Positions 37,032 through 45,842 of a stretch of 64,000 bases of DNA are shown one piece after another. The stretch is from Deltaproteobacteria bacterium. Its GTDB lineage: Bacteria > Desulfobacterota > Dissulfuribacteria > Dissulfuribacterales > DYLC01. A program made the translations under genes and the position numbers. Within the stretch, counting starts at the first letter, position 1. Each line of letters begins with the position of its first letter. The stretch spans positions 237,081 through 301,080 of the forward strand of contig JAQVIJ010000001.1 in NCBI GenBank assembly GCA_028695735.1, given 5' to 3'. Under the pieces are notes generated by a model. The model was given only the letters and a program-made list of their open reading frames with translations, was not told where the DNA came from and did no database searches.

Positions 37032-39785
37032 ATGAAAACGTTTTCGATGAAATCCGGCGCAAAAAACCTGTTGACAGGCCTGATTATCTGCCTGACAGCG
37101 ATTTTGTCCATTGTCCAGCCGTTACATGCAGCGGCTGCGGATACCGAACCGAAGGCCGCTGAATCCTCAAAGGATACCGGCCAAAAAAAGGCACAGGCTA
37201 TCGCCCTTGCAATGGCTCCGCTGATATACATGGGACCGGTGGAGGGTGCCCGCATTCAAAACGACCTCATGGACGGTCTGGGCAGACGCCTCAAGACAGC
37301 AGGCCTGAATATCACCATCCTGTCAGCTGAAGAAAGCGGCGGCACAACCGGAGACCCTACCGAAACCGCCTTTCAGGCAGCGCGGAAAAAGAGAATCAAC
37401 TATCTGATATACGGAAGCATCAGCAAACTGGGCAATGCCTTGAGTGTGGACCTGCGCATGGCCAATGTAACCGCCCGCACAGAGACAGCCACCCTCTATG
37501 CCCAGGGTCAGACATCCGACCTGACACCCCTTCTAAATGAACTGGAACAACAGATCAGGGATTCGCTCAAATCCCTGGACCTGGTGGCAGATGTGGTGGT
37601 GCAGGGCAATCACCGAGTGGACGCCGATGCCATCCGCCAGGCCATCTCCCTGCAGAATCAACAGCCCTTCGATTCCAAAAAGGTCTCGGAGGACATCAAG
37701 GCCATCTACAAACTGGGCTTCTTCGAGGATGTGAGAGTAGATATTCAGGATGGCCCAAATGGTAAGGTGATCACATATCTGGTCAGGGAAAAGCCTGCCG
37801 TGAGAGAGATCAAGATCACGGGAAACAAGATTCTCAAGGAAGACAAGATTCGGGATGCCATAGACATAAAACCATTTACCGTTATTCGGGACAAACTGCT
37901 GCAGGACAACATCAAGAAGATTCAGGCCCTGTATGAGGAAAAAGGCTATGCAGACACCATCATAATACCCATTGTAACCCCGGCAGCCAAGGATACCGCT
38001 GATATCACATTCGACATCAAAGAAGGCGAGAAGGTCACCATCAAATCCATCGAGTTTCAGGGCAACAAGGCCTTCTCCAGCAAGGAACTGAGGGACCTCA
38101 TGGAGACCGGAGAAGAAAAGCCCTTCTGGTATCCTTCCCTCAAGAACATCATGGCCATGATAAAGGGTGATGCCGGCGCCATGAAGTCGGATATGCTGGA
38201 AAGGGATACCGGCCGCATAGCGGCTTATTATCACAACAAAGGCTATGTGGACGCCACAGTGGGTCAGCCCATCGTAAAAAGGGAAGGCAGCAGCATCTAT
38301 ATCACTATTCCTGTGGAAGAAGGAGAGCGCTACGGCGTGGGGACCATCACCTTCAAGGAGGACTATTTCCATGACGATGCAAAGCTTCTGGCCGCCATGC
38401 AACTCAAGGACGAAAAGATCTTCAGCCAGGAGATACTGCGCAAGGACATCCTCAAACTCACAGACATGTATGCGGATGAAGGCTTTGCATATGCAGACAT
38501 AGACCCGAAGATTCGCAAGGACACCGAACGCAAGGTGGTGGACATCCTTATCGAGGTCAAGACAGGCGTAAAGGTCAAGTTTGAACGCATAGAGATCACA
38601 GGTAACACCCGCACCATCGACAAGGTCATTCGTCGCGAACTGCGTGTCAATGAAGACGAACCGTTCAGTGCCACAAACCTCAAGAAGAGCAAGGACCGTC
38701 TGGGACGTCTCGGCTATTTTGAGGACATCAACCTGAATCCCACCAAGGGTTCTCAGGAAGATACCATGAAGCTGGATGTGCAGGTAAAGGAGCGGCCGAC
38801 TGGCACCTTTAGCATAGGCGCAGGTTACAGCTCCGTGGACAAGCTCATGTTTATGGGCGAGATCAGTCAGAGAAACTTTTTGGGCCAGGGCCAAATGCTC
38901 TCGTTTAAGGGGATCCTCGGCGCTGTAACCAACAGGTTCTCTTTGAACTTTGCGGAGCCATACCTCTTTGACACCCAGTGGTATTTCGGGTCAAGTCTCT
39001 ATAACTGGCGGGTGTCATACGACGATTACACCAAGGACAGCACCGGTGCGGAACTGACCTTCGGCTATCCGTTGACCGATGACCTCAAGTTCTTTGTATC
39101 GCCCAGAATGGATTATACCAAGCTCTCTGATGTGAGCGAGAATGCCTCCATCTTCATTCGGGACTCTCTTAATATCCACACCACCCATTCCCTAAGCTTC
39201 AAACTGGCCTATGACACCAGAAATGACTTCTATCTGCCCTCTAAAGGCTGGTACAACACCGTGGCATTTGAATATGCAGGCGGCATGTTGGGTGGCGATG
39301 CAGCCTTCTATAAATGGACAGGGACCTTGAGTTACTATCACCCCATCTGGAAGAGCCTGGTGGGACATGCAAGGGGCGGCATAGGCTATGTGACAGAGGG
39401 TAGCGGCGGCAGGCTGCCCATCTATGAAAAGTTCTTCCTGGGCGGCATCGATTCCATTCGAGGTTTCAAATCCGGTCGTGTGAGCCCCATCGATCCCGCA
39501 ACAGGCGAACGTATCGGCGGTGAGGATATGGCCTTTGTGCAGCTGGAAACCATCTTCCCGCTGATCAAGGACATGGGTTTGAACGGCGTCACATTCCTGG
39601 ATATGGGCAATGTGTGGGGAACAGACCAGGGCTATACCCTGTCAGACATGCGGAAATCCGTGGGTCTGGGCATTCGCTGGCTCTCTCCCATGGGCCCGTT
39701 GAGAGTGGAATGGGGTTATAACCTGGACAACAAGCCCGGCGAGGATAAGAGCAACTGGGAGTTTAGAATGGGAGGCACCTTCTAA
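37032..39785 (+). CDS. bamA: Outer membrane protein assembly factor BamA
   Basis: POTRA repeats (VVVQGNHRVDADAIRQAI, IKITGNKILKEDKIRDAI, IEFQGNKAFSSKEL, IEITGNTRTIDKVI) and C-terminal barrel with GGIDSIRGF. Confidence 0.95.
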   Translation: MKTFSMKSGAKNLLTGLIICLTAILSIVQPLHAAAADTEPKAAESSKDTGQKKAQAIALAMAPLIYMGPVEGARIQNDLMDGLGRRLKTAGLNITILSAEESGGTTGDPTETAFQAARKKRINYLIYGSISKLGNALSVDLRMANVTARTETATLYAQGQTSDLTPLLNELEQQIRDSLKSLDLVADVVVQGNHRVDADAIRQAISLQNQQPFDSKKVSEDIKAIYKLGFFEDVRVDIQDGPNGKVITYLVREKPAVREIKITGNKILKEDKIRDAIDIKPFTVIRDKLLQDNIKKIQALYEEKGYADTIIIPIVTPAAKDTADITFDIKEGEKVTIKSIEFQGNKAFSSKELRDLMETGEEKPFWYPSLKNIMAMIKGDAGAMKSDMLERDTGRIAAYYHNKGYVDATVGQPIVKREGSSIYITIPVEEGERYGVGTITFKEDYFHDDAKLLAAMQLKDEKIFSQEILRKDILKLTDMYADEGFAYADIDPKIRKDTERKVVDILIEVKTGVKVKFERIEITGNTRTIDKVIRRELRVNEDEPFSATNLKKSKDRLGRLGYFEDINLNPTKGSQEDTMKLDVQVKERPTGTFSIGAGYSSVDKLMFMGEISQRNFLGQGQMLSFKGILGAVTNRFSLNFAEPYLFDTQWYFGSSLYNWRVSYDDYTKDSTGAELTFGYPLTDDLKFFVSPRMDYTKLSDVSENASIFIRDSLNIHTTHSLSFKLAYDTRNDFYLPSKGWYNTVAFEYAGGMLGGDAAFYKWTGTLSYYHPIWKSLVGHARGGIGYVTEGSGGRLPIYEKFFLGGIDSIRGFKSGRVSPIDPATGERIGGEDMAFVQLETIFPLIKDMGLNGVTFLDMGNVWGTDQGYTLSDMRKSVGLGIRWLSPMGPLRVEWGYNLDNKPGEDKSNWEFRMGGTF

Positions 39786-39791
39786 CGGTCT

Positions 39792-40820
39792 ATGGCTACG
39801 GAGCACACACTCAACACATTGGGCAAAATCGCCTCCTTTTTGCAAGGGGAGCTCAAAGGGCCTGAAGACCTCTCCATCACCGGCATTCAGGCATTAAATC
39901 GGGCTGGCCCTCAGGAGATCAGCTTTGCTGTAAATCCCTCATACAAAGAGGCGGTGGAGGCATCGCAAGCAGGCGCCGTGATTCTGCCGCAGACCTGGCC
40001 ATACCCCATCTCCAGACCTGCCATCTTGGTAAAGGATGTCTATCTGGCCTATGCCATGCTGGCAGCCGCGCTGAATGCAAGGGAATTTTGTGCTCAGGGC
40101 ATTGCCGAGCAGGTCACTGTCGGCCATAACTGCCACATCTCACCAGAGGTCACCATTCTACCCCATGTGTACATCGGAAATGATGTAACCATCGGAAATC
40201 GAGTCACCATCCATTCCTTTACTTATATCGGGGATGGTGTAACCATCGAAGACGGGGTTACCATTCATGCCAATGTCACTCTCTATGCAGGCACGCACAT
40301 CGGACAGAATGTCATCATTCATGCCGGTGCTGTCATAGGGAGTGACGGCTTCGGCTATGCCCAAGGGCCTTCAGGCCATGTGAAGATTCCCCAAACAGGC
40401 AGGGTGGTCATAGAGGATGATGTGGAGATAGGCGCCAATACCACCATAGACCGGGCCACCTTTGGCGAAACCCGCATAGGTCACGGCACCAAGATCGACA
40501 ACTTGGTGCAGATCGGCCACAATGTTCAAATAGGGCCGCACTGTATCCTCGTAGCCCAGGTGGGCATCGCAGGCAGCGCCCGAATCGGGGCAGGCGTGAT
40601 GATAGGCGGACAGGCGGGGATTGCAGGCCATATTGAATTGGGGGATGGCGTTAAAGTGGCCGCCCAGTCAGGCGTGGCCAAGGATGTCCCTGCAAAAGAG
40701 ACGGTCTCAGGTTCGCCGGCCATGCCCCATCGGCTGTGGCTGCGCGTAGCAAGTCTTCTGAAAAAACTGCCTGAGATGGAGGCAGGCCTGCGCAGGTTGC
40801 AAGAGAAATGGAAGGAATAA
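39792..40820 (+). CDS. lpxD: UDP-3-O-acylglucosamine N-acyltransferase LpxD
   Basis: Hexapeptide repeats; [47 protein letters not shown]. Confidence 0.96.
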   Translation: MATEHTLNTLGKIASFLQGELKGPEDLSITGIQALNRAGPQEISFAVNPSYKEAVEASQAGAVILPQTWPYPISRPAILVKDVYLAYAMLAAALNAREFCAQGIAEQVTVGHNCHISPEVTILPHVYIGNDVTIGNRVTIHSFTYIGDGVTIEDGVTIHANVTLYAGTHIGQNVIIHAGAVIGSDGFGYAQGPSGHVKIPQTGRVVIEDDVEIGANTTIDRATFGETRIGHGTKIDNLVQIGHNVQIGPHCILVAQVGIAGSARIGAGVMIGGQAGIAGHIELGDGVKVAAQSGVAKDVPAKETVSGSPAMPHRLWLRVASLLKKLPEMEAGLRRLQEKWKE

Positions 40821-40858
40821 GTAATTAAACGGAGACTGCTGATAACGGAGTAATCACT

Positions 40859-41299
40859 ATGTCATTCATCACTTTTAAGGATATACAGGCCATATTGAAT
40901 CTGCTTCCTCACAGATACCCGTTTTTGCTGGTGGATCGCATTCTGGCCTTTGAGCCCGATGTCAGCATCACGGGACTTAAGAATGTGACCTTCAACGAGC
41001 CCTTTTTCCAGGGCCATTTTCCTCAACAGCCCATTATGCCTGGGGTCTTGATTCTAGAGGCCATGGCCCAGGTGGGCATCCTCTTTGCCAAACTGACGGA
41101 TGAAGGCCTGAAGGACAGACTGATGGTCTTTGCAGGAATGGATGAGGTCAGGTTTCGCAGGCCTGTGGTGCCTGGAGACCAGCTTCTCATGGAGCTCACC
41201 CTCATCAAGCGAAAGAGCACCCTCTGGAAGATGGCTGCCAAGGCCACTGTGGACGAACAATTGGCGGCAGAGGCGGTGCTCATGGCAGGCATCAAGTAG
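40859..41299 (+). CDS. fabZ: 3-hydroxyacyl-[ACP] dehydratase FabZ
   Basis: [41 protein letters not shown]. Confidence 0.96.
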   Translation: MSFITFKDIQAILNLLPHRYPFLLVDRILAFEPDVSITGLKNVTFNEPFFQGHFPQQPIMPGVLILEAMAQVGILFAKLTDEGLKDRLMVFAGMDEVRFRRPVVPGDQLLMELTLIKRKSTLWKMAAKATVDEQLAAEAVLMAGIK

Positions 41300-42052
41300 A
41301 TGGGCCTGCCTGTCCACACCCTCTATGGCATCGGAGTGGGGCCTGGAGACCCCGAACTCCTCACTCTCAAGGCAGCCCGCATTCTAAAAGAGGTGGGTGT
41401 AATCTATGCGGCATCCTCCTCGGACAATGACTACAGCATCGCATACGAAATCATTCGGCCCCATATTCAAGAAAAGACAGACTTCCCCCCTGATAAGGGG
41501 GGATTGAGGGGGGTTGAGGTCTGCCGACTCTCCTTTCCCATGACTCGGGACAAGGCGGCCCTTGAGCAGGCCTGGACCGCCAATGCCTCTGAGGTGCTTA
41601 CGGCACTTAAGACCATGAACGCCGCCTTTGTAACCCTGGGGGATCCCCTCACCTATTCCACATTCAGCTATCTCCTGAACACCATGAATGCCCTGGAAAC
41701 AGATGTCTCATTTCGTGTGGAGATCATTCCAGGGGTCACATCCTACAATGCGGCTGCCTGTCGCTCCATGATACCATTGGTCTCAGGCGAGGAATGCCTG
41801 TTTGTAACCTCAGGGGCCCTGGGTGGCGCCAAGCTGCAGGAGATCGCCCATGTGGCGGATACCATCGTGATGCTGAAGGCATATCGTTATTTCAATCACA
41901 TCTATGACACCCTGGAGGCACTGAATCTCTTGGACCATGCCGTCTTGATCAGCCGCTGCGGCATGGAGGGGGAACAGGTGGTGACTAATCTGCGTCAGTT
42001 AAAGGGCCAAAAACTGCCATATCTCTCCCTCTTACTCATAAAAAGGCCCTGA
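41300..42052 (+). CDS. cobI: Precorrin-2 / cobalt-factor II C20-methyltransferase
   Basis: LYGIGVGPGDPELLTLKAARIL; LSFPMTRDK; GDPLTYSTFSYLL; IIPGVTSYNAAACR. Confidence 0.92.
   Translation: MGLPVHTLYGIGVGPGDPELLTLKAARILKEVGVIYAASSSDNDYSIAYEIIRPHIQEKTDFPPDKGGLRGVEVCRLSFPMTRDKAALEQAWTANASEVLTALKTMNAAFVTLGDPLTYSTFSYLLNTMNALETDVSFRVEIIPGVTSYNAAACRSMIPLVSGEECLFVTSGALGGAKLQEIAHVADTIVMLKAYRYFNHIYDTLEALNLLDHAVLISRCGMEGEQVVTNLRQLKGQKLPYLSLLLIKRP
41477..41516. repeat. Palindromic dispersed repeat in frame within cobI
   Basis: gacagacttcccccctgataaggggggattgaggggggtt; same sequence recurs at 42115 and 42236. Encodes TDFPPDKGGLRG. Confidence 0.85.
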
Positions 42053-42077
42053 TTTTTACAATGATGGTTCGTTACAG

Positions 42078-42276
42078 GGTGATAAGCCCCCTTTTCCGTT
42101 ACATTCATCACTTGACAGACTTCCCCCCTGATAAGGGGGGATTGAGGGGGGTTTTGATTCTGATAACCCCACCCCGGCCCTCCCCTTGTCAGGGGAGGGT
42201 GATAGACCCCCTTTTTCTGTTATATTTATCACTTGACAGACTTCCCCCCCTGATAAGGGGGGATTAAGGGGGGTTG
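42078..42276. repeat. Two direct copies (~76 bp) of a palindromic repeat module, intergenic
   Basis: gtgataagccccctttt..cgttacattcatcacttgacagacttcccccctgataaggggggattgaggggggtt (42078-) and a close copy starting at 42199; a further hairpin ccctccccttgtcaggggaggg lies between. Confidence 0.85.
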
Positions 42277-42302
42277 GGGAGGGGCATTCCCTCTTTCTTC
42301 TT

Positions 42303-43490
42303 ATGACCACCGACAAGGCTCACACAGGATTGCGCAAGGGTTTTTCCACGGGCGCCAGTGCCGCCATCGCGGCCAAGGGGGCTGTCATGCAGCTTTTGGG
42401 GCTTGAATGCAGGCCTCCCATCACCATCAGGTTGCCCGTCGGAAGATTTCTTTCGGTCAGCCCCATTCGCTGGACCAAAGAAGACGAAAGAGGGGTCTGC
42501 GTGGTGATAAAAGACGGCGGGGATGACCCGGATGTCACACACCTGGCCGAGATAGGCGCATCGGCCTGGTGGGAACCGCTTCAGGCCATAAAGGGCGAGG
42601 GATTTTATGAGGAACTGGGACAAGGGCTGCTCATGAACCTGCGGGGTGGCATGGGTGTGGGCACAGTGACTAAGCCCGGGCTTCCTGTGGCCATTGGTCT
42701 TCCTGCCATAAATCCTGTGCCCAGGCGCATGATCTGCGAGGCGGTCTCCTCTGTGCTCACGGCTCTTCAATCAAAAACGGCCGTTTATTCTGAGGCTGCT
42801 CAGCTGGTAGTGGAGATCTTCGTGCCCAAGGGTGCAGAGTTGGCCAAAGAGACCCTAAACCCGAGGCTCGGCATTCTGGGCGGCATCTCCATTCTTGGCA
42901 CCACAGGCATCGTCAAACCCTTTTCACACGGTGCCTACAGGGCTACCATCGCATCCGCCTTAAAGGTTGCCAAGGCCTGTGGCGTGAGACATGTGGTGCT
43001 CTGCACAGGCACCACCAGCGAGACATTTGCACAAAAACACTATGACCTACCGGAAGAGGCCTTTGTCCAGATGGCGGATTATGTGAAATTCAGCCTGGAA
43101 TTCGCCGCTCATTTGGGCTTTGAGCGCATCAGCACCGTGTGCTTCATAGGCAAGGCGCTGAAGATGGCCCAAGGCATGGGCCAGACACACGCATCCCAGG
43201 GTGCTGTGGACATGGAGTTTCTGGCAAAATTGGCCCATGAAATCACAGGAAATGGCTCACCTGTCTGCGTGCCCCGCACAGGCAGCTTGGCGAAGGAACT
43301 CCGACATGCCAACACTGCAAGACATGCCCTGGAGATCCTCAGACGTTCTACCTCATGCAGCGATGTAATAAATGAAATCGGACGACGCATGACAGCGTCG
43401 CTGAAGGCATGGCTGCCTTCTGATATTAAAGTTGTTTTAGAGACCTTGATTTTGGATTTCGATGGCCAAATACTCTTTCAAGGGCTGTAA
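42303..43490 (+). CDS. cbiD: Cobalt-precorrin-5B C1-methyltransferase CbiD
   Basis: LRKGFSTGASAAIAAKGAV; GPTG-like LGILGGISILGTTGIVKPFS; ANTARHALEIL. Confidence 0.93.
   Translation: MTTDKAHTGLRKGFSTGASAAIAAKGAVMQLLGLECRPPITIRLPVGRFLSVSPIRWTKEDERGVCVVIKDGGDDPDVTHLAEIGASAWWEPLQAIKGEGFYEELGQGLLMNLRGGMGVGTVTKPGLPVAIGLPAINPVPRRMICEAVSSVLTALQSKTAVYSEAAQLVVEIFVPKGAELAKETLNPRLGILGGISILGTTGIVKPFSHGAYRATIASALKVAKACGVRHVVLCTGTTSETFAQKHYDLPEEAFVQMADYVKFSLEFAAHLGFERISTVCFIGKALKMAQGMGQTHASQGAVDMEFLAKLAHEITGNGSPVCVPRTGSLAKELRHANTARHALEILRRSTSCSDVINEIGRRMTASLKAWLPSDIKVVLETLILDFDGQILFQGL
43260..43285. repeat. Small palindromic repeat in frame within cbiD
   Basis: cctgtctgcgtgccccgcacaggcag versus the dispersed copy cctgtctgcgtgcaacgcacaggcag (2 mismatches). 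Confidence 0.65.
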
Positions 43491-43496
43491 CTTCTT

Positions 43497-44651
43497 TCAA
43501 TGCCCCTTCCCCATGCCCAGCAACACCAGTCGTTCCAGGGGGATTTCAGGTTTTGTGCTCCATTCACCCTTGATGGCCAGATCCGCCTCTAAAAGTTCCG
43601 GTAGAATGGAGAGCAATCTATTGCGGTCGTAGCGAAAGGCATGGAGGTATGCCTTATAAAGCCCGTAGGGAGGGACCTTTTGAAGAAATTCCAGTGGGTT
43701 GTCCTGAAAAAAGGCCTTGAACCCGGGCAAGACCTGTCTTTCAAAGGCATCGAATCGCAGGTTGCCGGAGGCGGTACCATGCGGAAGGCTCGCAATGAAT
43801 TCACTCATCACCAGCATCTGATTAAAGAAATTGACAAGGCCGTGCAGCAGGAGAATGGCGGATTGCCCCTGTTCCAGCAGGGCGTGAAGGCTCTTAAGCG
43901 CAGTTCCTGCATCGCCCATGGCCATGGCCTCGGTGAGCTGATAGACCTGCTCCATTCTGTGCCTGACCACCACATTTTCAACATCATTCGCGGTGATGAG
44001 CTCCCTTTGGTTCGCCGTTGAGATGAGTTTGTCCAATTCCTTGGTGGCTGCAATGAGGTCTTCCGTGCCAATCGCCTCCAAAAGGGACTGCATGGCCTGT
44101 TTGTCCATACGTTTGCCATGTCCTGCCAGGTAGCTGGAGATAAAATCCTGCATACCTTGCAGCCCCTTTTCCACCGTACCCAAGAATAGAACAGGGCCTA
44201 ACCCACTGAATCCTTTGTAAAACTTAGACCTGCGGTCTAATTCAGTGGTCTCGATTAAAAGCACCATGGATGCTGAATTTAGCCGTTTTATGACGGAAAG
44301 AAGCCCTTCCTGCAGGTTTTTTTCATCGCTTTTTGGAGTGTTATGGAATGCCTGCCTCCTGGTGCTCAAAAAAGGCGGGTCTTTCAGGTGCACGACCTTT
44401 CTGCCGCCGAAGAGGGGCATGGTTTGGAGCAATTCCAAAAGAAGGGCCTGCGAATAGTGTTCAGAATCCAGGACCTCCAAGTTGGTATGCATCTCCTCCT
44501 CTGTGAGCAGGTGTTGCAGGAGTGTCTGCACCACTGGGGCTGTGAATGTCCTTTCACCCGCCAGCACATAGAGGCTGTAAAACCTGCCCTGTTGAAGGGA
44601 TGCCACAAGTGACTGTTGGGTTGAGGGTATGGCTGTGTGAGTATCAGGCAT
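43497..44651 (-). CDS. holA: DNA polymerase III subunit delta
   Basis: FYSLYVLAGERTFTAPVVQTLLQHLL...LFGGRKVVHLKDPPF; LDKLISTANQRELITANDVENVV. Confidence 0.88.
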   Translation of the reverse strand: MPDTHTAIPSTQQSLVASLQQGRFYSLYVLAGERTFTAPVVQTLLQHLLTEEEMHTNLEVLDSEHYSQALLLELLQTMPLFGGRKVVHLKDPPFLSTRRQAFHNTPKSDEKNLQEGLLSVIKRLNSASMVLLIETTELDRRSKFYKGFSGLGPVLFLGTVEKGLQGMQDFISSYLAGHGKRMDKQAMQSLLEAIGTEDLIAATKELDKLISTANQRELITANDVENVVVRHRMEQVYQLTEAMAMGDAGTALKSLHALLEQGQSAILLLHGLVNFFNQMLVMSEFIASLPHGTASGNLRFDAFERQVLPGFKAFFQDNPLEFLQKVPPYGLYKAYLHAFRYDRNRLLSILPELLEADLAIKGEWSTKPEIPLERLVLLGMGKGH

Positions 44652-44743
44652 AGTAAATCATCTCAAGAATGTATTTGACGGAATAGGGCTTGAACATTAT
44701 GATTAGCCTATTTATTTCAAAAAGACAATTCAAGGAGTTGAAT

Positions 44744-45790
44744 ATGCCTGAACCAATAGTGAAGGACAAAAAAAAGGCCGTTGAAATAGCCATGGCACAG
44801 ATACAGAAGCAGTTTGGCCAGGGCGCCATCATGAAGCTGGGAGACAAGAGCGGCGTGGAGGATATAGCCGTCATCCCCACCGGCTGCATGGCCATTGATC
44901 TGGCCACCGGCGTTGGGGGGATTCCAAGAGGCCGCATCACAGAGATATACGGACCTGAATCCTCCGGCAAAACCACCCTAGCCCTACATATAATAGCAGA
45001 GGCCCAAAAATTAGGCGGCATAGCCGCATTTGTGGATGCAGAGCACGCCCTGGATGCCATCTATGCCAGAAAATTGGGGGTCAACATAGATGAATTGCTG
45101 GTGTCCCAGCCCGATTACGGGGAACAGGCACTGGAAATTGTGGACTCATTGGTCAGAAGTGGGGCAGTGGATGTCATTGTGCTGGACTCTGTGGCTGCCT
45201 TGGTGCCAAAGGTGGAGATCGAAGGCGATATGGAGGAACAGCAGGTGGGCCTGCAGGCCCGGCTCATGTCCAAGGCATTGAGAAAACTGGCAGGAAATCT
45301 CAATCGCACCAAGACCGCCCTCATCTTTATCAATCAGGTGCGTGTCAAGATCGGGGCCTACGGGCCCAATCCTGAGACCACCACAGGTGGTGTATCCCTG
45401 AAATTCTATGCCACCATGCGCATGGACATTCGGCGCTCCACTCCTCTGAAAGAAGGAATGGATACCATAGGTAACCGCACCAAGGTCAAGATCGTCAAGA
45501 ACAAGATCGCACCGCCTTTCAGGGAGGCTGCCTTCGATATCTACTATGGCGAGGGCATCTCTCGCGAGACATCCACTCTGGACCTGGCCACTGAGCTGAA
45601 TATCATTGACAAAAGCGGGGCCTGGTACTCCTATCAGGGAGAACGGTTAGGCCAGGGCAGGGAAAATGTACGGCAGTACTTCAAGGCCCATCCGGATATC
45701 CTGGCCAAGATAGAACAGCAGATACGGGAGACCTGCAGCACCAAACCAGTAGCCTTTTCCATAGCAGAAAATCTGCCTGAAGAGGAATAA
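44744..45790 (+). CDS. recA: Recombinase RecA
   Basis: [40 protein letters not shown]; start at the ATG after CAAGGAG. Confidence 0.98.
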   Translation: MPEPIVKDKKKAVEIAMAQIQKQFGQGAIMKLGDKSGVEDIAVIPTGCMAIDLATGVGGIPRGRITEIYGPESSGKTTLALHIIAEAQKLGGIAAFVDAEHALDAIYARKLGVNIDELLVSQPDYGEQALEIVDSLVRSGAVDVIVLDSVAALVPKVEIEGDMEEQQVGLQARLMSKALRKLAGNLNRTKTALIFINQVRVKIGAYGPNPETTTGGVSLKFYATMRMDIRRSTPLKEGMDTIGNRTKVKIVKNKIAPPFREAAFDIYYGEGISRETSTLDLATELNIIDKSGAWYSYQGERLGQGRENVRQYFKAHPDILAKIEQQIRETCSTKPVAFSIAENLPEEE

Positions 45791-45842
45791 CAAACCAAAG
45801 CGAATAGACATTTGCGTTACAGGAAAGGAAAAAATTGACAGT

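Noticed and set aside
37533-38894. 453-aa minus-strand ORF
   Set aside because: Antisense shadow of bamA POTRA repeats.
42061-42267. 68-aa ORF
   Set aside because: Made almost entirely of the palindromic repeat; no RBS or independent coding support.
42053-42302. Cobalamin riboswitch upstream of cbiD
   Set aside because: No B12-box-like conserved core recognised; region is explained by palindromic repeats.
45791-45842. Missing recX between recA and alaS as an anomaly
   Set aside because: recX is frequently absent or elsewhere; not informative.
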